A stretch of 64,000 nt of DNA. Source: JAFDCJ01 sp964527835 (GTDB lineage Bacteria > Desulfobacterota > Desulfobacteria > Desulfobacterales > JAFDCJ01). The stretch covers positions 62,001 through 126,000 of the forward strand of contig CAZGNV010000004.1 in NCBI GenBank assembly GCA_964527835.1. The letters run 5' to 3'. Each line of letters starts with the position of its first letter. Positions within the stretch are counted from its first letter, which is position 1. Shown here one piece after another: positions 1-8,946 of the stretch. Position numbers and translations under genes: made by a program. The notes under the pieces are model-generated. The model was not told where the DNA came from. It did not search any database and worked only from the letters and a program-made list of their open reading frames with translations.

Positions 1-1056
1 CAGGGTATGCCCGATCTGGGACTTGTTGGAGGAAACCGGAATTTTTTCGATCCCGCGGCCGAATACCGTCCGCAGGCACTGCACCTCGGTGGCATCTCCC
101 TTGGGCGTCGATGTCCCGTGGGCGTTGACATAATCAATGTCCGCCGGCTGCAGGCCCGCATCGTCGATGGCCTCATTTATCGCACGCACGATGGTCTCGG
201 CATTGGGCCGGGTAAAATGAAAGGCATCCGAGGTCCAGCCGACGCCCAGCACCTCGGCCCGGGGAGTCAGCCCGTAGGCCGTCAGGCGGTCTTCGGCGGC
301 CAGCACTACCACCCCGGCGCCTTCGGAAAGCACAATCCCCTTGCGGTCGATGGAAAACGGCCGGCAGGCCTGGGTTGGATCGTCGAAAGCCCGGTCTGCA
401 GGCCCTACACTGATCGTGGCCAGCATGTTGGCAAACCCCTGGATGATTTCAGGGATCAGACAGGTGTCCACCCCGCCGGCCAGGACAAAGTCGCAATCCC
501 CGTCGCGGATCATGCGCGCGCCGATGCCGATGGCGTGATTGCCGGACGCGCAGGCCCCCTGGGGGGAAAAAATCGGGCCCGTAAAGCCCAGCAGCATGCC
601 GGCTTTGCCCGCCGGCAGGTTGGCGCACAGGTTGGGCAGCAGGTAGGGACTGACTTTCAGCGGTCCCCGGTTGACATAATTGTCCATGGCGATGCGATAT
701 GCATCGGTGCCGTTGAGGGCCGATCCGATCAGACAGGCGGTGCGCGGTGCGGTATCGGCATTGATTTCAAGCCCGGCATGGTTCAGGGCCTCCTTGCAGA
801 CGGCAATGGTCAGAAATACATAATCCGCATTCCAGTTGTAGGCTTCCTTGGCGTCAATAAAATCCAGGGTTGCAGGATTCCAGTCCGGGATTTCGCCGAC
901 GATGTTGGCGCGGGTATCCATCTGGCAGCGGGTCAGCCGGCGAAAACCGGCCTGCCCTTCAACGGCGTGCCGCCATGTCTTTTCAAAGGTGGCCCCCAGG
1001 GGGGTGGCCGCACCGTAGCCCACGATAAATACGCGCCTGTTTTTTGGAGTTTTCAT
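1..1056 (-). CDS. Beta-ketoacyl-ACP synthase (KS), C-terminus beyond window
   Basis: Condensing enzyme joining an acyl chain to malonyl-ACP. The reverse strand reads from ATG at 1056 and runs off the left edge, so about 352 codons are visible. Thiolase-fold KS signatures are present in order: an N-terminal VGYGAATPLG-type start, the nucleophile cysteine in GACASG, a first catalytic histidine in NAHGTSTPKGD, and the start of the second histidine motif NKSQIGH at the window edge. All three catalytic positions are therefore kept and the protein should be active. A normal KS is about 410 residues, so roughly 60 are missing only because the window ends. It is the last visible gene of the leftward operon beginning near 9209, but a repeat-bearing gap of about 250 bp separates it from the KS at 1304. 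Assignment to KS is firm; substrate is unknown. Confidence 0.93.
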   Translation of the reverse strand, partial: MKTPKNRRVFIVGYGAATPLGATFEKTWRHAVEGQAGFRRLTRCQMDTRANIVGEIPDWNPATLDFIDAKEAYNWNADYVFLTIAVCKEALNHAGLEINADTAPRTACLIGSALNGTDAYRIAMDNYVNRGPLKVSPYLLPNLCANLPAGKAGMLLGFTGPIFSPQGACASGNHAIGIGARMIRDGDCDFVLAGGVDTCLIPEIIQGFANMLATISVGPADRAFDDPTQACRPFSIDRKGIVLSEGAGVVVLAAEDRLTAYGLTPRAEVLGVGWTSDAFHFTRPNAETIVRAINEAIDDAGLQPADIDYVNAHGTSTPKGDATEVQCLRTVFGRGIEKIPVSSNKSQIGHTL

Positions 1057-1062
1057 AATTTT

Positions 1063-1272
1063 GATGAAGTCGCAAAAAGTCCAATTTTTCGCTCCGCAAG
1101 CCTTTTCGGGAGCTGTTGCGGGTTTCGCTATCCACCTGAGGCGGACAAGAATTCGTTTCAAGAACTCGTCGCAAGCTCCTCAAACAGCTTGCGATTTTAA
1201 CGCTCAACCCTCACAGCTCTTTCTCCGAAAAGGGTTGATGTCGCTCAAAATTAACTTTTTACGATTGCGTCA
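1063..1272. repeat. Intergenic repeat, copy A of a MITE-like family
   Basis: Fills most of the gap between two ketosynthase genes. It starts with GATGAAGTCGCAAAAAGTC and ends with the inverted counterpart ACTTTTTACGATTGCGTC. Internal blocks (CTCCGCAAGCCTTTTCGGGA, AACGCTCAACCCT, CCGAAAAGGGTTGATGTCGC) match, in reverse orientation, blocks of the copies at 43616-43863 and 46084-46376. The ends are imperfect terminal inverted repeats. No convincing ORF lies inside. It could also contribute a hairpin that lowers transcription into the KS gene at 1-1056. Confidence 0.75.
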
Positions 1273-1303
1273 TAATTTAGGTCTCGCAAGCGCCGTAGCA
1301 AAA

Positions 1304-2560
1304 CTATGCCAAGCGATGCAAAACGATGCAAGCATTGCAGCCGCCGAAGCCGAAGGAATTTTTAAGGACATATTCCTGCTCCAGCTTACGGGCCCCTTCA
1401 GGAACACAGTCCAGCTCCAGTTCCGGGTCGGCGGTGTAATTAATCGTCGGCAGCGCAACCTCCCGGCGCATGCCTTCCATGGCAAATATGGCCTCGATGG
1501 CGCTGGAGGCGCCCATGGCATGGCCGATCTGCGATTTGTTGGCCGTCACCGGCGGAATCGCATTTTTGAAGACGGCCCGCAGGGCTTCGTATTCCACCCG
1601 GTCACCGATTTTGGTGGAAGTGGCATGGGCATTGACGGCGGCGATATCATGCGCTGATATGCCCGCGTTGTCAATAGCGGCGGCCATGCAGGCGGTAACG
1701 GTTTTCATGTTGGGGGCCACGAAATGATGGGCATCCGCGGTCATGCCCCAGCCGGCCAGCTCGATGGAGCTGTCCAAGCCGTGGGCGGCGGCAAATTCCC
1801 GGGTGGTGATAATCATGCAGCCCGCCCCTTCGGAAACCACAAATCCCCTGCGGTCAACGGAAAACGGCCGGCTGGCCCGCTCGGGGGGCTCCTGCGGGCC
1901 AGCCGGCATTTGCTGGTAAGCCCCGTTCATGGTGGCAAAACCGGCCACGATGGGCTCCACCAGGGCAAAATCAACGGCCCCGCAAAGGGCCACATCGGCC
2001 TGACCCAGTTCAAGCAGCATGGCGCCGAAAATCAGCGAGGAAACTCCGGTGGCGCAGGCCGTCACCGGGGCGGCGATGGGGCCGGTGGCGCCGGTTAGAA
2101 TGGATATTTTGCCCCCCACCATGTTGATGCACGAGTTGGGGTTGACATAGGGGGGCGGCAGGCGGTTTTCGGCGATCATGCGCCGATCGGCCTTGAGCAC
2201 CGCATCCTGGCCCCCCACGGCGGAGCTGAAGGTGACGGCCACCCGGGGGGCGAGTGCCGGGGTAATTTCGATGCCGCTTTTGGCCAGGGCGCGATGGACC
2301 ACCAGCATGGCATACCTGAAAATCGGAGACGGCCACAGGGCCAGGCTGCGCGGGCTTAAAAAGGGATAGGGTCCGGGGTCGACATCGTCCACCTGGCCGG
2401 CGATGGTGACCGGAAAGCCGTCGGTAATTGCAAAACGGGTCAGCGGCCCGATGCCGCTTTCGCCGTTGAGAGCACGGGTCCACTGGGTCTGCATGTCGAT
2501 GCCCAGCGGGGATACGGCGTCATAGGCGATGATCAGGGGTTTGTTGGATGCTGCCGGCAT
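1304..2560 (-). CDS. Beta-ketoacyl-ACP synthase (KS)
   Basis: Full-length 418-residue condensing enzyme of the FabF/FabB type, cytosolic, elongating acyl-ACP chains. The nucleophile is Cys169 in VTACATG, with His312 in NAHATSTKIGD and His347 in NKSQIGHAMG completing the Cys-His-His triad. The C-terminal NSFGFGG loop is present at about 401-407. The start is ATG at 2560; its stop is followed by the repeat that separates it from the next KS. It lies about 40 bp downstream of a radical SAM gene in the same leftward operon. Having several complete KS genes plus a chain-length-factor-like domain in one locus is typical of aryl polyene and other type II polyketide-like systems rather than of primary fatty acid synthesis. 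The exact chain specificity cannot be read from sequence. Confidence 0.94.
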   Translation of the reverse strand: MPAASNKPLIIAYDAVSPLGIDMQTQWTRALNGESGIGPLTRFAITDGFPVTIAGQVDDVDPGPYPFLSPRSLALWPSPIFRYAMLVVHRALAKSGIEITPALAPRVAVTFSSAVGGQDAVLKADRRMIAENRLPPPYVNPNSCINMVGGKISILTGATGPIAAPVTACATGVSSLIFGAMLLELGQADVALCGAVDFALVEPIVAGFATMNGAYQQMPAGPQEPPERASRPFSVDRRGFVVSEGAGCMIITTREFAAAHGLDSSIELAGWGMTADAHHFVAPNMKTVTACMAAAIDNAGISAHDIAAVNAHATSTKIGDRVEYEALRAVFKNAIPPVTANKSQIGHAMGASSAIEAIFAMEGMRREVALPTINYTADPELELDCVPEGARKLEQEYVLKNSFGFGGCNACIVLHRLA

Positions 2561-2599
2561 CAGACTCTTCCATCAGGCATTGTTCGCCATGTTGAAGTT

Positions 2600-3598
2600 T
2601 TACCACGGAATAAACTGGTACAGCTTGGCAAACATCTCGTAGACTTCAATCCAGTTCTGGAGATCCCGGGTTGTGCGGATGTGGGCCCGTTTGTTGACCA
2701 TCACCCAGCTCATGTGGGCCGCTCCGTCCTTGCAGCTCGAACAGTCCCGGGTTTCGGAAGTACAACAGCGGTGCATGGTTTTCAGGTCGGAGGCCCAGCG
2801 GATAAACTCGATCAGGCGTTTGGGCCGCGGCTCGCGGTTGTCCAGCGGCTGGGTGACCGAAGGGCATTCGTTCCAGCCGAAGCTGCGGCCCAGCATTTTG
2901 CCGGTGGTGATGATTTCATGATAATATTTGGAGGAAATGACCGTATCCGGGTAGCGGTCCAGCATGGCATCCATTTCAAGCCGGATGGCCTCGAGCTGCT
3001 CAGGTTGCCAGCTGAATCCGTCCACCCCTTCATCGTTGGACAGCAGCTGCATGTGGACTTTGAGCCCGGCATCTCTTATTTTGCCGATAACGCGTTCGGT
3101 TTTGCCGATTTGCCTGGGGGTCAGGGTATAAAGGTAATAGACATTCGGGTCCCCCGCATAGTTTTTACTCGAGATGCTGAAGGTGTCCCTGCCCCTGAGA
3201 ATTTTCTCATCGTTTTCATCGCCCCACAGGGAAATGCCCAGCATCAAATCCGGAAACCGCTCCCGCGGTATTTTGATCAGGCCGTTGGTGGCGCAAAAAG
3301 ACGGCAGCCGCCGGTAAAAAGCCTCCACCCGGTCCAGGTGCAGGGTGGGTTCTCCGCCGATCAGGATGGCCAGGTTGACCCCGCGCTGTTTTTCACGGTC
3401 GACGAAGGCCTCCCATTTTTTGATATCCTTCTCTTCGGCGGCCGCCTTGTCCTCACCCGAGGAAAAAAAGAAGCAGCCCTTGCAGCGCAGGTTGCATTGA
3501 TTGGTGACATCGTAGATCGAGCTGCGGATATTGAGCTTCGAAATTCGCTTGTAACGCTGGTACCACTGGGGGTCCAGCAGGGAGCTTACCGTGATCAT
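2600..3598 (-). CDS. Radical SAM protein with C-terminal cysteine cluster (paralog 2)
   Basis: Radical SAM enzyme, 332 residues from ATG 3598. The 4Fe-4S/SAM motif CNLRCKGC sits at about residues 35-42, preceded by YDVTNQ. A second cysteine group near residue 280 (RCCTSETRDCSSC) could bind an auxiliary cluster, as in SPASM/twitch proteins, although it does not match a full SPASM domain. A longer GTG start at 3643 would overlap the upstream gene by 43 bp; the ATG at 3598 has a GAGG Shine-Dalgarno sequence and follows the upstream stop at once, so I prefer it. The upstream gene is a clear paralog with the same two cysteine groups. Within a fatty-acid-synthase-like operon it probably modifies an acyl chain or ACP-bound intermediate by radical chemistry; substrate unknown. 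Confidence 0.9.
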   Translation of the reverse strand: MITVSSLLDPQWYQRYKRISKLNIRSSIYDVTNQCNLRCKGCFFFSSGEDKAAAEEKDIKKWEAFVDREKQRGVNLAILIGGEPTLHLDRVEAFYRRLPSFCATNGLIKIPRERFPDLMLGISLWGDENDEKILRGRDTFSISSKNYAGDPNVYYLYTLTPRQIGKTERVIGKIRDAGLKVHMQLLSNDEGVDGFSWQPEQLEAIRLEMDAMLDRYPDTVISSKYYHEIITTGKMLGRSFGWNECPSVTQPLDNREPRPKRLIEFIRWASDLKTMHRCCTSETRDCSSCKDGAAHMSWVMVNKRAHIRTTRDLQNWIEVYEMFAKLYQFIPW

Positions 3599-3600
3599 CG

Positions 3601-4698
3601 TCAAAAAACCTCGTGGCCGGGGGGCGCTGTCGGTTGTTGGCACAGGTTTTCCCCCTTTTCATATCCCATCACCCACACGGCCAGGTACGTGTCGACATAG
3701 TCCAGCCAGGCCCTGAACGTATCCGGAGTCGAGGCGTGGCGAAACAGCCGGGCGGTGACCACCGCGCTGCCGGCCGCATAATGCCGGCAGTCGGCACAGT
3801 CGGTGTCCGGCACACAGCAGGCCACGTCCCGGTCCCATGTCAGGTCCGCGCGGTACTGCCGGAAAGAGCGCCCCAGGCCGATGGCGGTAGACGGGTTCAT
3901 CCGGGGATAGGAGCAGCCATACAATTCATGCAATCCGCGCCGGTGGGTGTGGGCCACCGCGTTGTAGGCTGAAAACAGTATGGTTTCAGGAAACTGCGAC
4001 AGCAGCTCGAGCATGACTTTGCGGGTTTGTCCCAGGGAGGCCGGGGTATGGCGCAGGTCACCGTCGTAGTCCACCGGCGCAGAGAACATGTTGAAGGTCA
4101 GCCGGCAGCCGTGGTCGGCCAGGATTTGGGCCACCTCGCCGGCCTGGTCGATGTTGTCCCGGGTAAAGGTGTAAACAAAAACCGCCCGCGGATCGTGGCG
4201 ATAATTTTTCACCTGCCGGGCCAGCATGTTGTCGGCCCGGCGGATTTTCAGGCTGGTTTCGTCATTTCCCCAGACCGAGATGTGAATTTTGTAGTTGACC
4301 GCTGCCGGGATGAACTTCAGTCCGTTGGTGGCAATCGCCCCCAGGGGCATTTGCTGAAAACAGACTTCACAAAGCTCGGAAACCATGGAAGGCTCGGCCC
4401 CGGCCAGCACGACATAGGTGATGCCCCTTTGCTTTTCAGCCTCCATGAGCCTGCGCCAGGACTGCGGATCCCTGTTTTCCCGGGCGAACTGCTTTTCGCC
4501 TTCGTAATAGTAGCAGCCCTGGCAGCGGATATTGCAGCGGTTGGTCATGTCATAGGTGGATTCACGCAGAAAAAAATACTGGCGGACTTTTTCCCAGCGC
4601 TGCCGGATTTGCGGATCGGCCAGGATTTCTGAAAATTTCCACTGCTTGCCGGGGGTGGTTTTTGTGCTGCCGCCGGAAGTCGTTTTCAAGGTGTCCAT
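3601..4698 (-). CDS. Radical SAM protein with C-terminal cysteine cluster (paralog 1)
   Basis: Radical SAM enzyme of 365 residues. CNIRCQGC at about 55-62 binds the catalytic 4Fe-4S cluster; YDMTNR just before it matches the neighbouring paralog's YDVTNQ. Around residues 295-310 the segment ACCVPDTDCADC parallels the C-terminal cysteine group of the next gene and may ligate a second cluster. The ATG at 4698 lies about 20 bp after the stop of an ACP gene. The two radical SAM genes probably arose by tandem duplication and may work in sequence or as a pair. The usual SPASM substrate is a peptide, but the ACP, dehydratase and KS neighbours point to an acyl substrate instead. That is inference from context. 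Confidence 0.9.
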   Translation of the reverse strand: MDTLKTTSGGSTKTTPGKQWKFSEILADPQIRQRWEKVRQYFFLRESTYDMTNRCNIRCQGCYYYEGEKQFARENRDPQSWRRLMEAEKQRGITYVVLAGAEPSMVSELCEVCFQQMPLGAIATNGLKFIPAAVNYKIHISVWGNDETSLKIRRADNMLARQVKNYRHDPRAVFVYTFTRDNIDQAGEVAQILADHGCRLTFNMFSAPVDYDGDLRHTPASLGQTRKVMLELLSQFPETILFSAYNAVAHTHRRGLHELYGCSYPRMNPSTAIGLGRSFRQYRADLTWDRDVACCVPDTDCADCRHYAAGSAVVTARLFRHASTPDTFRAWLDYVDTYLAVWVMGYEKGENLCQQPTAPPGHEVF

Positions 4699-4718
4699 CT
4701 TTGTCTTGCCCGCCGGAG

Positions 4719-4997
4719 CTAGGCGTCGGCTGCCTGCGTCAGTTTGTTGGCGATATATTCGGAAATCAGCCGCACACTGGTCAGTTTGGGATAATCGTCC
4801 TCATCGATTCGAATGGCGTATTCGTCGCGCAGCACAAGGGCCACCGTGGCCAGGTCCATGCTGTCGATGCCCACCTCGTCAATCAGGTCGATGTCCGGGT
4901 CAAAGGTTTGGGGGGTCACATCCTCCAGTTTGAGTTCGGCGATCATGATTTGCGCTACGTGCAGAATGATTTTTTCAACATCCGGTGCTGTCGACAT
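4719..4997 (-). CDS. Acyl carrier protein
   Basis: Small acidic 92-residue carrier protein. Ser46 in VGIDSMDLA is the predicted 4'-phosphopantetheine attachment site (the family's DSL/DSM motif), followed by the expected helix. It would tether the growing acyl chain in the cytosol for the ketosynthases, dehydratases and probably the radical SAM enzymes coded on both sides. ATG at 4997 lies 15 bp downstream of the ApeI-like dehydratase gene, so the genes are co-transcribed. It is one of three different ACPs in the locus, as expected when different enzyme sets work on separate carrier pools. A dedicated phosphopantetheinyl transferase was not seen in the window. Confidence 0.93.
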   Translation of the reverse strand: MSTAPDVEKIILHVAQIMIAELKLEDVTPQTFDPDIDLIDEVGIDSMDLATVALVLRDEYAIRIDEDDYPKLTSVRLISEYIANKLTQAADA

Positions 4998-5012
4998 TCG
5001 GATTTTTCTCCT

Positions 5013-5378
5013 TTAGCTGCCGGGTCCATCCCGGTTTTCAACGGTTATGATGCCGCTGCAGGCCAGCTCTTCTGCAGCCATGATACGAAAGGAAAACGAG
5101 CCGGGCTTTTTTTCCCGGGCGGCCGCAAAAATGTGCAGGCGGTCATCGGGACCGATGCGCTGCTTGAACCGGATCCGCGAAACACTGGCAATTTTCAGCG
5201 CTGATTCGCCGGCCTGATCAATGGCGTCAAACACCATTGCCAGCTGGGCGATGCCCGGAAGAACCGGCGCTTGCGGGAAATGTCCGCAAAACCAGGCCGA
5301 ATCCGGCGGGATGTGAACATCGGCGCGGATTTCCCCTGATTGGGACCGGCTGACGTTGGTTAGCGTATGCCATGACAT
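5013..5378 (-). CDS. ApeI-like hot-dog dehydratase
   Basis: A 121-residue single hot-dog-fold protein. The segment WFCGHFPQAPVLPGIAQLAM matches the FabZ/ApeI active-site helix: the histidine in GHFP is kept, while the acidic residue used by FabZ in its following helix is replaced in an IAQL context that is characteristic of ApeI-type proteins of aryl polyene loci. Predicted role is 3-hydroxyacyl-ACP dehydration in chain building. I chose ATG 5378 over a TTG at 5387. No clear Shine-Dalgarno precedes it and about 50 bp separate it from the upstream radical SAM stop. The second, ApeP-like, dehydratase of the locus is at 9366. FabZ-like activity is inferred from family. Confidence 0.82.
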   Translation of the reverse strand: MSWHTLTNVSRSQSGEIRADVHIPPDSAWFCGHFPQAPVLPGIAQLAMVFDAIDQAGESALKIASVSRIRFKQRIGPDDRLHIFAAAREKKPGSFSFRIMAAEELACSGIITVENRDGPGS

Positions 5379-5431
5379 AAAATTCAAATTTAAACGAAAT
5401 CAATCCAATATTCAAGCCCAAAAAGCGCATC

Positions 5432-6781
5432 TCAGCGGATAAGGTATTCCCACAGCGGTCCACTGTGCCCCCGCCGGTAAAGCCTGGCAATGATTGCGGC
5501 GGTTTGCTCCCCGCCGGCGCCGATGACCCAGTTCGGCCGCGTATGCGCCTGTTTTTCAACCCGTTGCACCAGTTGTCGGGAATCGATGGCAGGGGAGCGG
5601 TAAAAAACGGGTTCCAGGATGTTGCGATCCATTGACAGCTGGCCTTCGGCCACTGCCAGATCATATAGTGCCGTGTGCGGATAGATGCGCATGCCGCAAA
5701 AGAAAAACAGCACACAGCGCTGCAAACTTTCGGCATTGATCATGGTTTCGTCGAAGGTCGCGGCCGTTTCCCCGGGGCCGCCCAGCAGCAGGTAGTGGGC
5801 CACGTAGAGCCCGGCACTGTTGGCCGCCTGGTGGGCTTCGAAGACCTCTTCTGTCCGAAACGGCTTGCGGTAGGCGGCCAGGACCGGGTCTGCCAGGGAT
5901 TCCGTGCCGAATTCCACGTGGGTCAGCCCGGCGTCGGCCAGGATTTCAAAATAATGATCCGGCATCGGCAGGGGCGCAAAAAACGCGCCCCAGGGCATGG
6001 CAACCCCGGCTTTTTTAAATGCCCTGGCCACCGCCAGACTGTGGTCGCAATCGGCGTTGAACACCGAATCGGTAACAAACAAATACTTCGCCCCGGCCCT
6101 TTGAAGCGCCAGGGCGGTAGCGGCCGCCTCATTCGGATCCACCCGGCGCAGGTGACGGCCCTCGATGTGCGGATAGGTGCAGTAGATACAGTTGAAGCGG
6201 CACCCCCTTTGGGTCTGCAGGTTCAGCATGCCTCCGTTTTGCAGATAAAAGGACAGGTGGGAATTACCGGCGCGAAAACGGCGCTGGATCGCTCCCCCCC
6301 AGGGCGCCGGGAACACCGCGGGGCTGCGGGGGCTAACAATTCCGGCAATTTGAGCCGGATCTTCCCCTGTTTCAAAGGCCTGCAGCAGTCGTGCGAGCCG
6401 CTCTCCTTCGCCGATGACGCCGTAATCGGCTTTCAGCGCCTGCATGGCCTGCTCCGGAAAGATGGTAAATCCGCTGCCGCCGAGAACCAGCAGGGCCTTG
6501 GATTGTTTGCGGATCACGTCTGCAATTTCACGGTAATGGTCGAAAAACCCCTTCGGGTCCGTGGTGTCCGTGTTGTCGATGTTGCGCAGGGCAAGGCCAA
6601 CGACCGCCGGCGAAAATTGGCGGATCAAATCCTGCAGCGCATCGCAGCCGCCCAGGCTGTTCATGTCCGCGATCTGCACCTCGTGATCCGGTTCCAGGGC
6701 CCCGGCCACGTAGTCGATGCCCAGGGGGTAGACCGGGTACGGTTCCGTCAGTATATTGGCCGATACCAGCAGCACTTTCAT
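5432..6781 (-). CDS. B12-binding-type radical SAM protein
   Basis: A 449-residue protein in the class B-type layout: an N-terminal Rossmann-like domain (residues 1-150, beginning MKVLLVSANI and including LVLGGSGFTIFP and GVIGEGE) followed by a radical SAM barrel with CRFNCIYC at 194-201. The N-terminal domain resembles cobalamin-binding domains, but I see no DxHxxG motif, so B12 may bind base-off without a lower histidine or not at all. Start ATG 6781 overlaps the stop of the KS-CLF gene as ATGA, indicating translational coupling. Such enzymes methylate or rearrange unactivated carbons. In this operon an acyl chain is the likely target; that is inference. Confidence 0.88.
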   Translation of the reverse strand: MKVLLVSANILTEPYPVYPLGIDYVAGALEPDHEVQIADMNSLGGCDALQDLIRQFSPAVVGLALRNIDNTDTTDPKGFFDHYREIADVIRKQSKALLVLGGSGFTIFPEQAMQALKADYGVIGEGERLARLLQAFETGEDPAQIAGIVSPRSPAVFPAPWGGAIQRRFRAGNSHLSFYLQNGGMLNLQTQRGCRFNCIYCTYPHIEGRHLRRVDPNEAAATALALQRAGAKYLFVTDSVFNADCDHSLAVARAFKKAGVAMPWGAFFAPLPMPDHYFEILADAGLTHVEFGTESLADPVLAAYRKPFRTEEVFEAHQAANSAGLYVAHYLLLGGPGETAATFDETMINAESLQRCVLFFFCGMRIYPHTALYDLAVAEGQLSMDRNILEPVFYRSPAIDSRQLVQRVEKQAHTRPNWVIGAGGEQTAAIIARLYRRGHSGPLWEYLIR

Positions 6782-8946
6782 GGCAGCCCCACTTCCACGG
6801 CCGTGACAAAATCACCCAGTCCCAAAAGCAACACCTTTTTGGGGTTCAATGCAACGGTGCCGCCGTTTGCGTAAGCTGTGGGGATCTTGCCGTTTTCCAG
6901 GAATTTGACGGCCAGCACGGCCGCCACCGCCGAGGCGGATGCGAACTGGCCGGTGATTCTGCGATAGTCGATGACGGGTTTGCCGAAACCGGTCTGAGCC
7001 AGAAACGCTTTCAGCTGACGCTGCCCTTCGCGGCGGCCGGCCGCGGGGATCCCCGCCAGCAGGGCGCCATAGCGGGCGTTTACTTGATCAGGGCCTCCCA
7101 GTTGTTTCGCCAGGGAGGCGACCACCGCAGGGTTGGCGGCCGTACTTTCAAAAAACAGGACTTTAATTGACAAGCAGCCGGGGACCTGACCGCGTTTGAC
7201 ACACAGGGCCCCGCCGCCGTCTGAAAGTCCGGTGCCGGCGGTGGCCGACGGGTCGAACAGGGGCGTCAGCACCCCGTGGCCCTCATCGGTACCCATGACA
7301 AGAAAGCTGCCGTCGATGTCTGCGGCCAGCAGGCCGGCGGCCAGCAGCGCCTGCTCAAAGGAATAGTCGCCCCCGGTCATGGTGATGTTGGCGCCGGTGG
7401 CCTGAAACTGCAGGGCCACCTGGCCGGCGGCCGCATTGTGAACCGAGCCGACAAAATCAGTGGGGCTGGGAAACTGTTCGTTGCTTTCAAAAAGGCGGGT
7501 GAGAAAATCATGGGTTTCCGACTGGGCGCCCCAGCCTGTGCCCAGAAATACCGCCGTCGGCCAACGGGTGGAAGACGCATTGTCCACCGCTTCAAGGGCC
7601 AGCGACAGGGCCAGGCGGGAAAAACGCTTCAGTCGTCGGGCCTGGCGGGCGGCAATGTTTTCCGAAACGAGTTTGGTGGACAGCATGCCCGTGCAGGTTT
7701 TTCCGGCGCGAATATTTTCCAGGGTCTGCCGGGTGCGCCCGGCTCCCGTCACACAGGCGCATCCCAGGATGGACAGGGGGGTGACGTCCGTTTTAGTACC
7801 GCCCGGATGGTCGGCATCGGCGGCGCCGATGACCAGCGCCGCATTGTTGCCGCCGAATCCAAAGGAGTTGGAAAGCACGGTCTTCACCGGCTGGCGCAGC
7901 GGCCGCATGACCGGCTCCAGTTTCAGCTCGGGGTCCGGCTGCCGGCAGCCGGTGTTGGCGGGCACCAGTTGCCTGCTGACACTGACAGCGCCGACCACCG
8001 CCTCAAGGGCACCGGCGGCGGCCAGGCTGTGCCCGCAGGCGCCTTTGATCGAGGATACCAGGGGCTGCGAGGAATGAAAAAGGGACCGGATGGCCCGGGC
8101 CTCGGCAAGATCATTGTCCACGGTGCCCGTGCCGTGCAGGTTGACATAATCGATGTCATCGGCTGAAATTGCGGCATCGTCAAGGGCGGCCTGCATGGCC
8201 GCCAGGGCCCCCTCACCGCCAGGTTGCGGTTTTACCGGGTGGTGGGCATCGCAGGACAGGCCCCCTCCCAGCAGGCGGGCGACGGCTCCCTGCCTGTCGT
8301 CTGCCGTCAGCAGCAGCATGGCCGCCGCCTCGGCCACCGACATTCCCCGGCGATCCTTGTCCAGGGGTCGGGCGCCCCGCGGGTCGATGAGCTGCAGTGA
8401 ATGAAAACCGTAATAGGTCAGCCGGCACAGGCAGTCGGCGCCCCCGGCCAGCACCCGCGTAGCCAATCCGGCACGCAGCATTTCCAGGGCGATCTTGATG
8501 GCCACCGCCCCCGAAGAGCAGGCCGTGGAAACGGTCAACACCGGTCCGGTGCATCCCCAGCGGCGGGCAATGTCCTCGGCCACCGAACCGGGGCCGTGGC
8601 GGCGAAACAGGTGCGGGTCGCGGGCGTTTTTTTTTAGATGGACTTCGGTGCTCAGCATGCCGCCGGTGGTCACTCCCAGCACGACGGCATCCGGAGGGCT
8701 GCCGCTTCCGGCCATGGCCTGCTCAGCGGCCAGCCGCGCCAGTCGATGGGTGCGCGGCAGCGGGCCATTTTCATTCAGAGCGGAAACTTCTCCCACCGGC
8801 GGCGGTGGATGGCAGGACGTTGAAAAAAGCGTTAGCGGGCGCAGGCACGGCCGTCCTTTTTCAAGCGCTCTGATTGTCTGCGGGATGCCGTTGCCCAGGC
8901 AGCTGACCACTCCCGTGGATGCAATGTAAACCTGCACACCGGTCAA
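6778..8946 (-). CDS. Ketosynthase fused to chain-length-factor-like domain
   Basis: A 722-residue fusion. Residues 1-380 form a complete ketosynthase: Cys143 in STACSSG, His271 in NLHGTGT, Lys301/His306 in KGACGHS and an NSFGFGG loop near 360. Residues 390-722 form a second, degenerate thiolase fold (VFLGTGWGAQSE, DFVGSVHNAAAGQVALQF) in which the nucleophile position reads MTGGDYSFEQA, so it cannot act by cysteine thiolysis. That matches Ketoacyl-synt_2/chain-length-factor-like partners in aryl polyene and type II polyketide systems, where they are normally separate proteins. The start is a TTG at 8946 overlapping the ACP stop (TTGA); a GTG two codons in is the alternative. ATGA overlap links it to the downstream radical SAM gene. 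Expected to dimerise internally and set chain length. Confidence 0.9.
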   Translation of the reverse strand: MTGVQVYIASTGVVSCLGNGIPQTIRALEKGRPCLRPLTLFSTSCHPPPPVGEVSALNENGPLPRTHRLARLAAEQAMAGSGSPPDAVVLGVTTGGMLSTEVHLKKNARDPHLFRRHGPGSVAEDIARRWGCTGPVLTVSTACSSGAVAIKIALEMLRAGLATRVLAGGADCLCRLTYYGFHSLQLIDPRGARPLDKDRRGMSVAEAAAMLLLTADDRQGAVARLLGGGLSCDAHHPVKPQPGGEGALAAMQAALDDAAISADDIDYVNLHGTGTVDNDLAEARAIRSLFHSSQPLVSSIKGACGHSLAAAGALEAVVGAVSVSRQLVPANTGCRQPDPELKLEPVMRPLRQPVKTVLSNSFGFGGNNAALVIGAADADHPGGTKTDVTPLSILGCACVTGAGRTRQTLENIRAGKTCTGMLSTKLVSENIAARQARRLKRFSRLALSLALEAVDNASSTRWPTAVFLGTGWGAQSETHDFLTRLFESNEQFPSPTDFVGSVHNAAAGQVALQFQATGANITMTGGDYSFEQALLAAGLLAADIDGSFLVMGTDEGHGVLTPLFDPSATAGTGLSDGGGALCVKRGQVPGCLSIKVLFFESTAANPAVVASLAKQLGGPDQVNARYGALLAGIPAAGRREGQRQLKAFLAQTGFGKPVIDYRRITGQFASASAVAAVLAVKFLENGKIPTAYANGGTVALNPKKVLLLGLGDFVTAVEVGLP

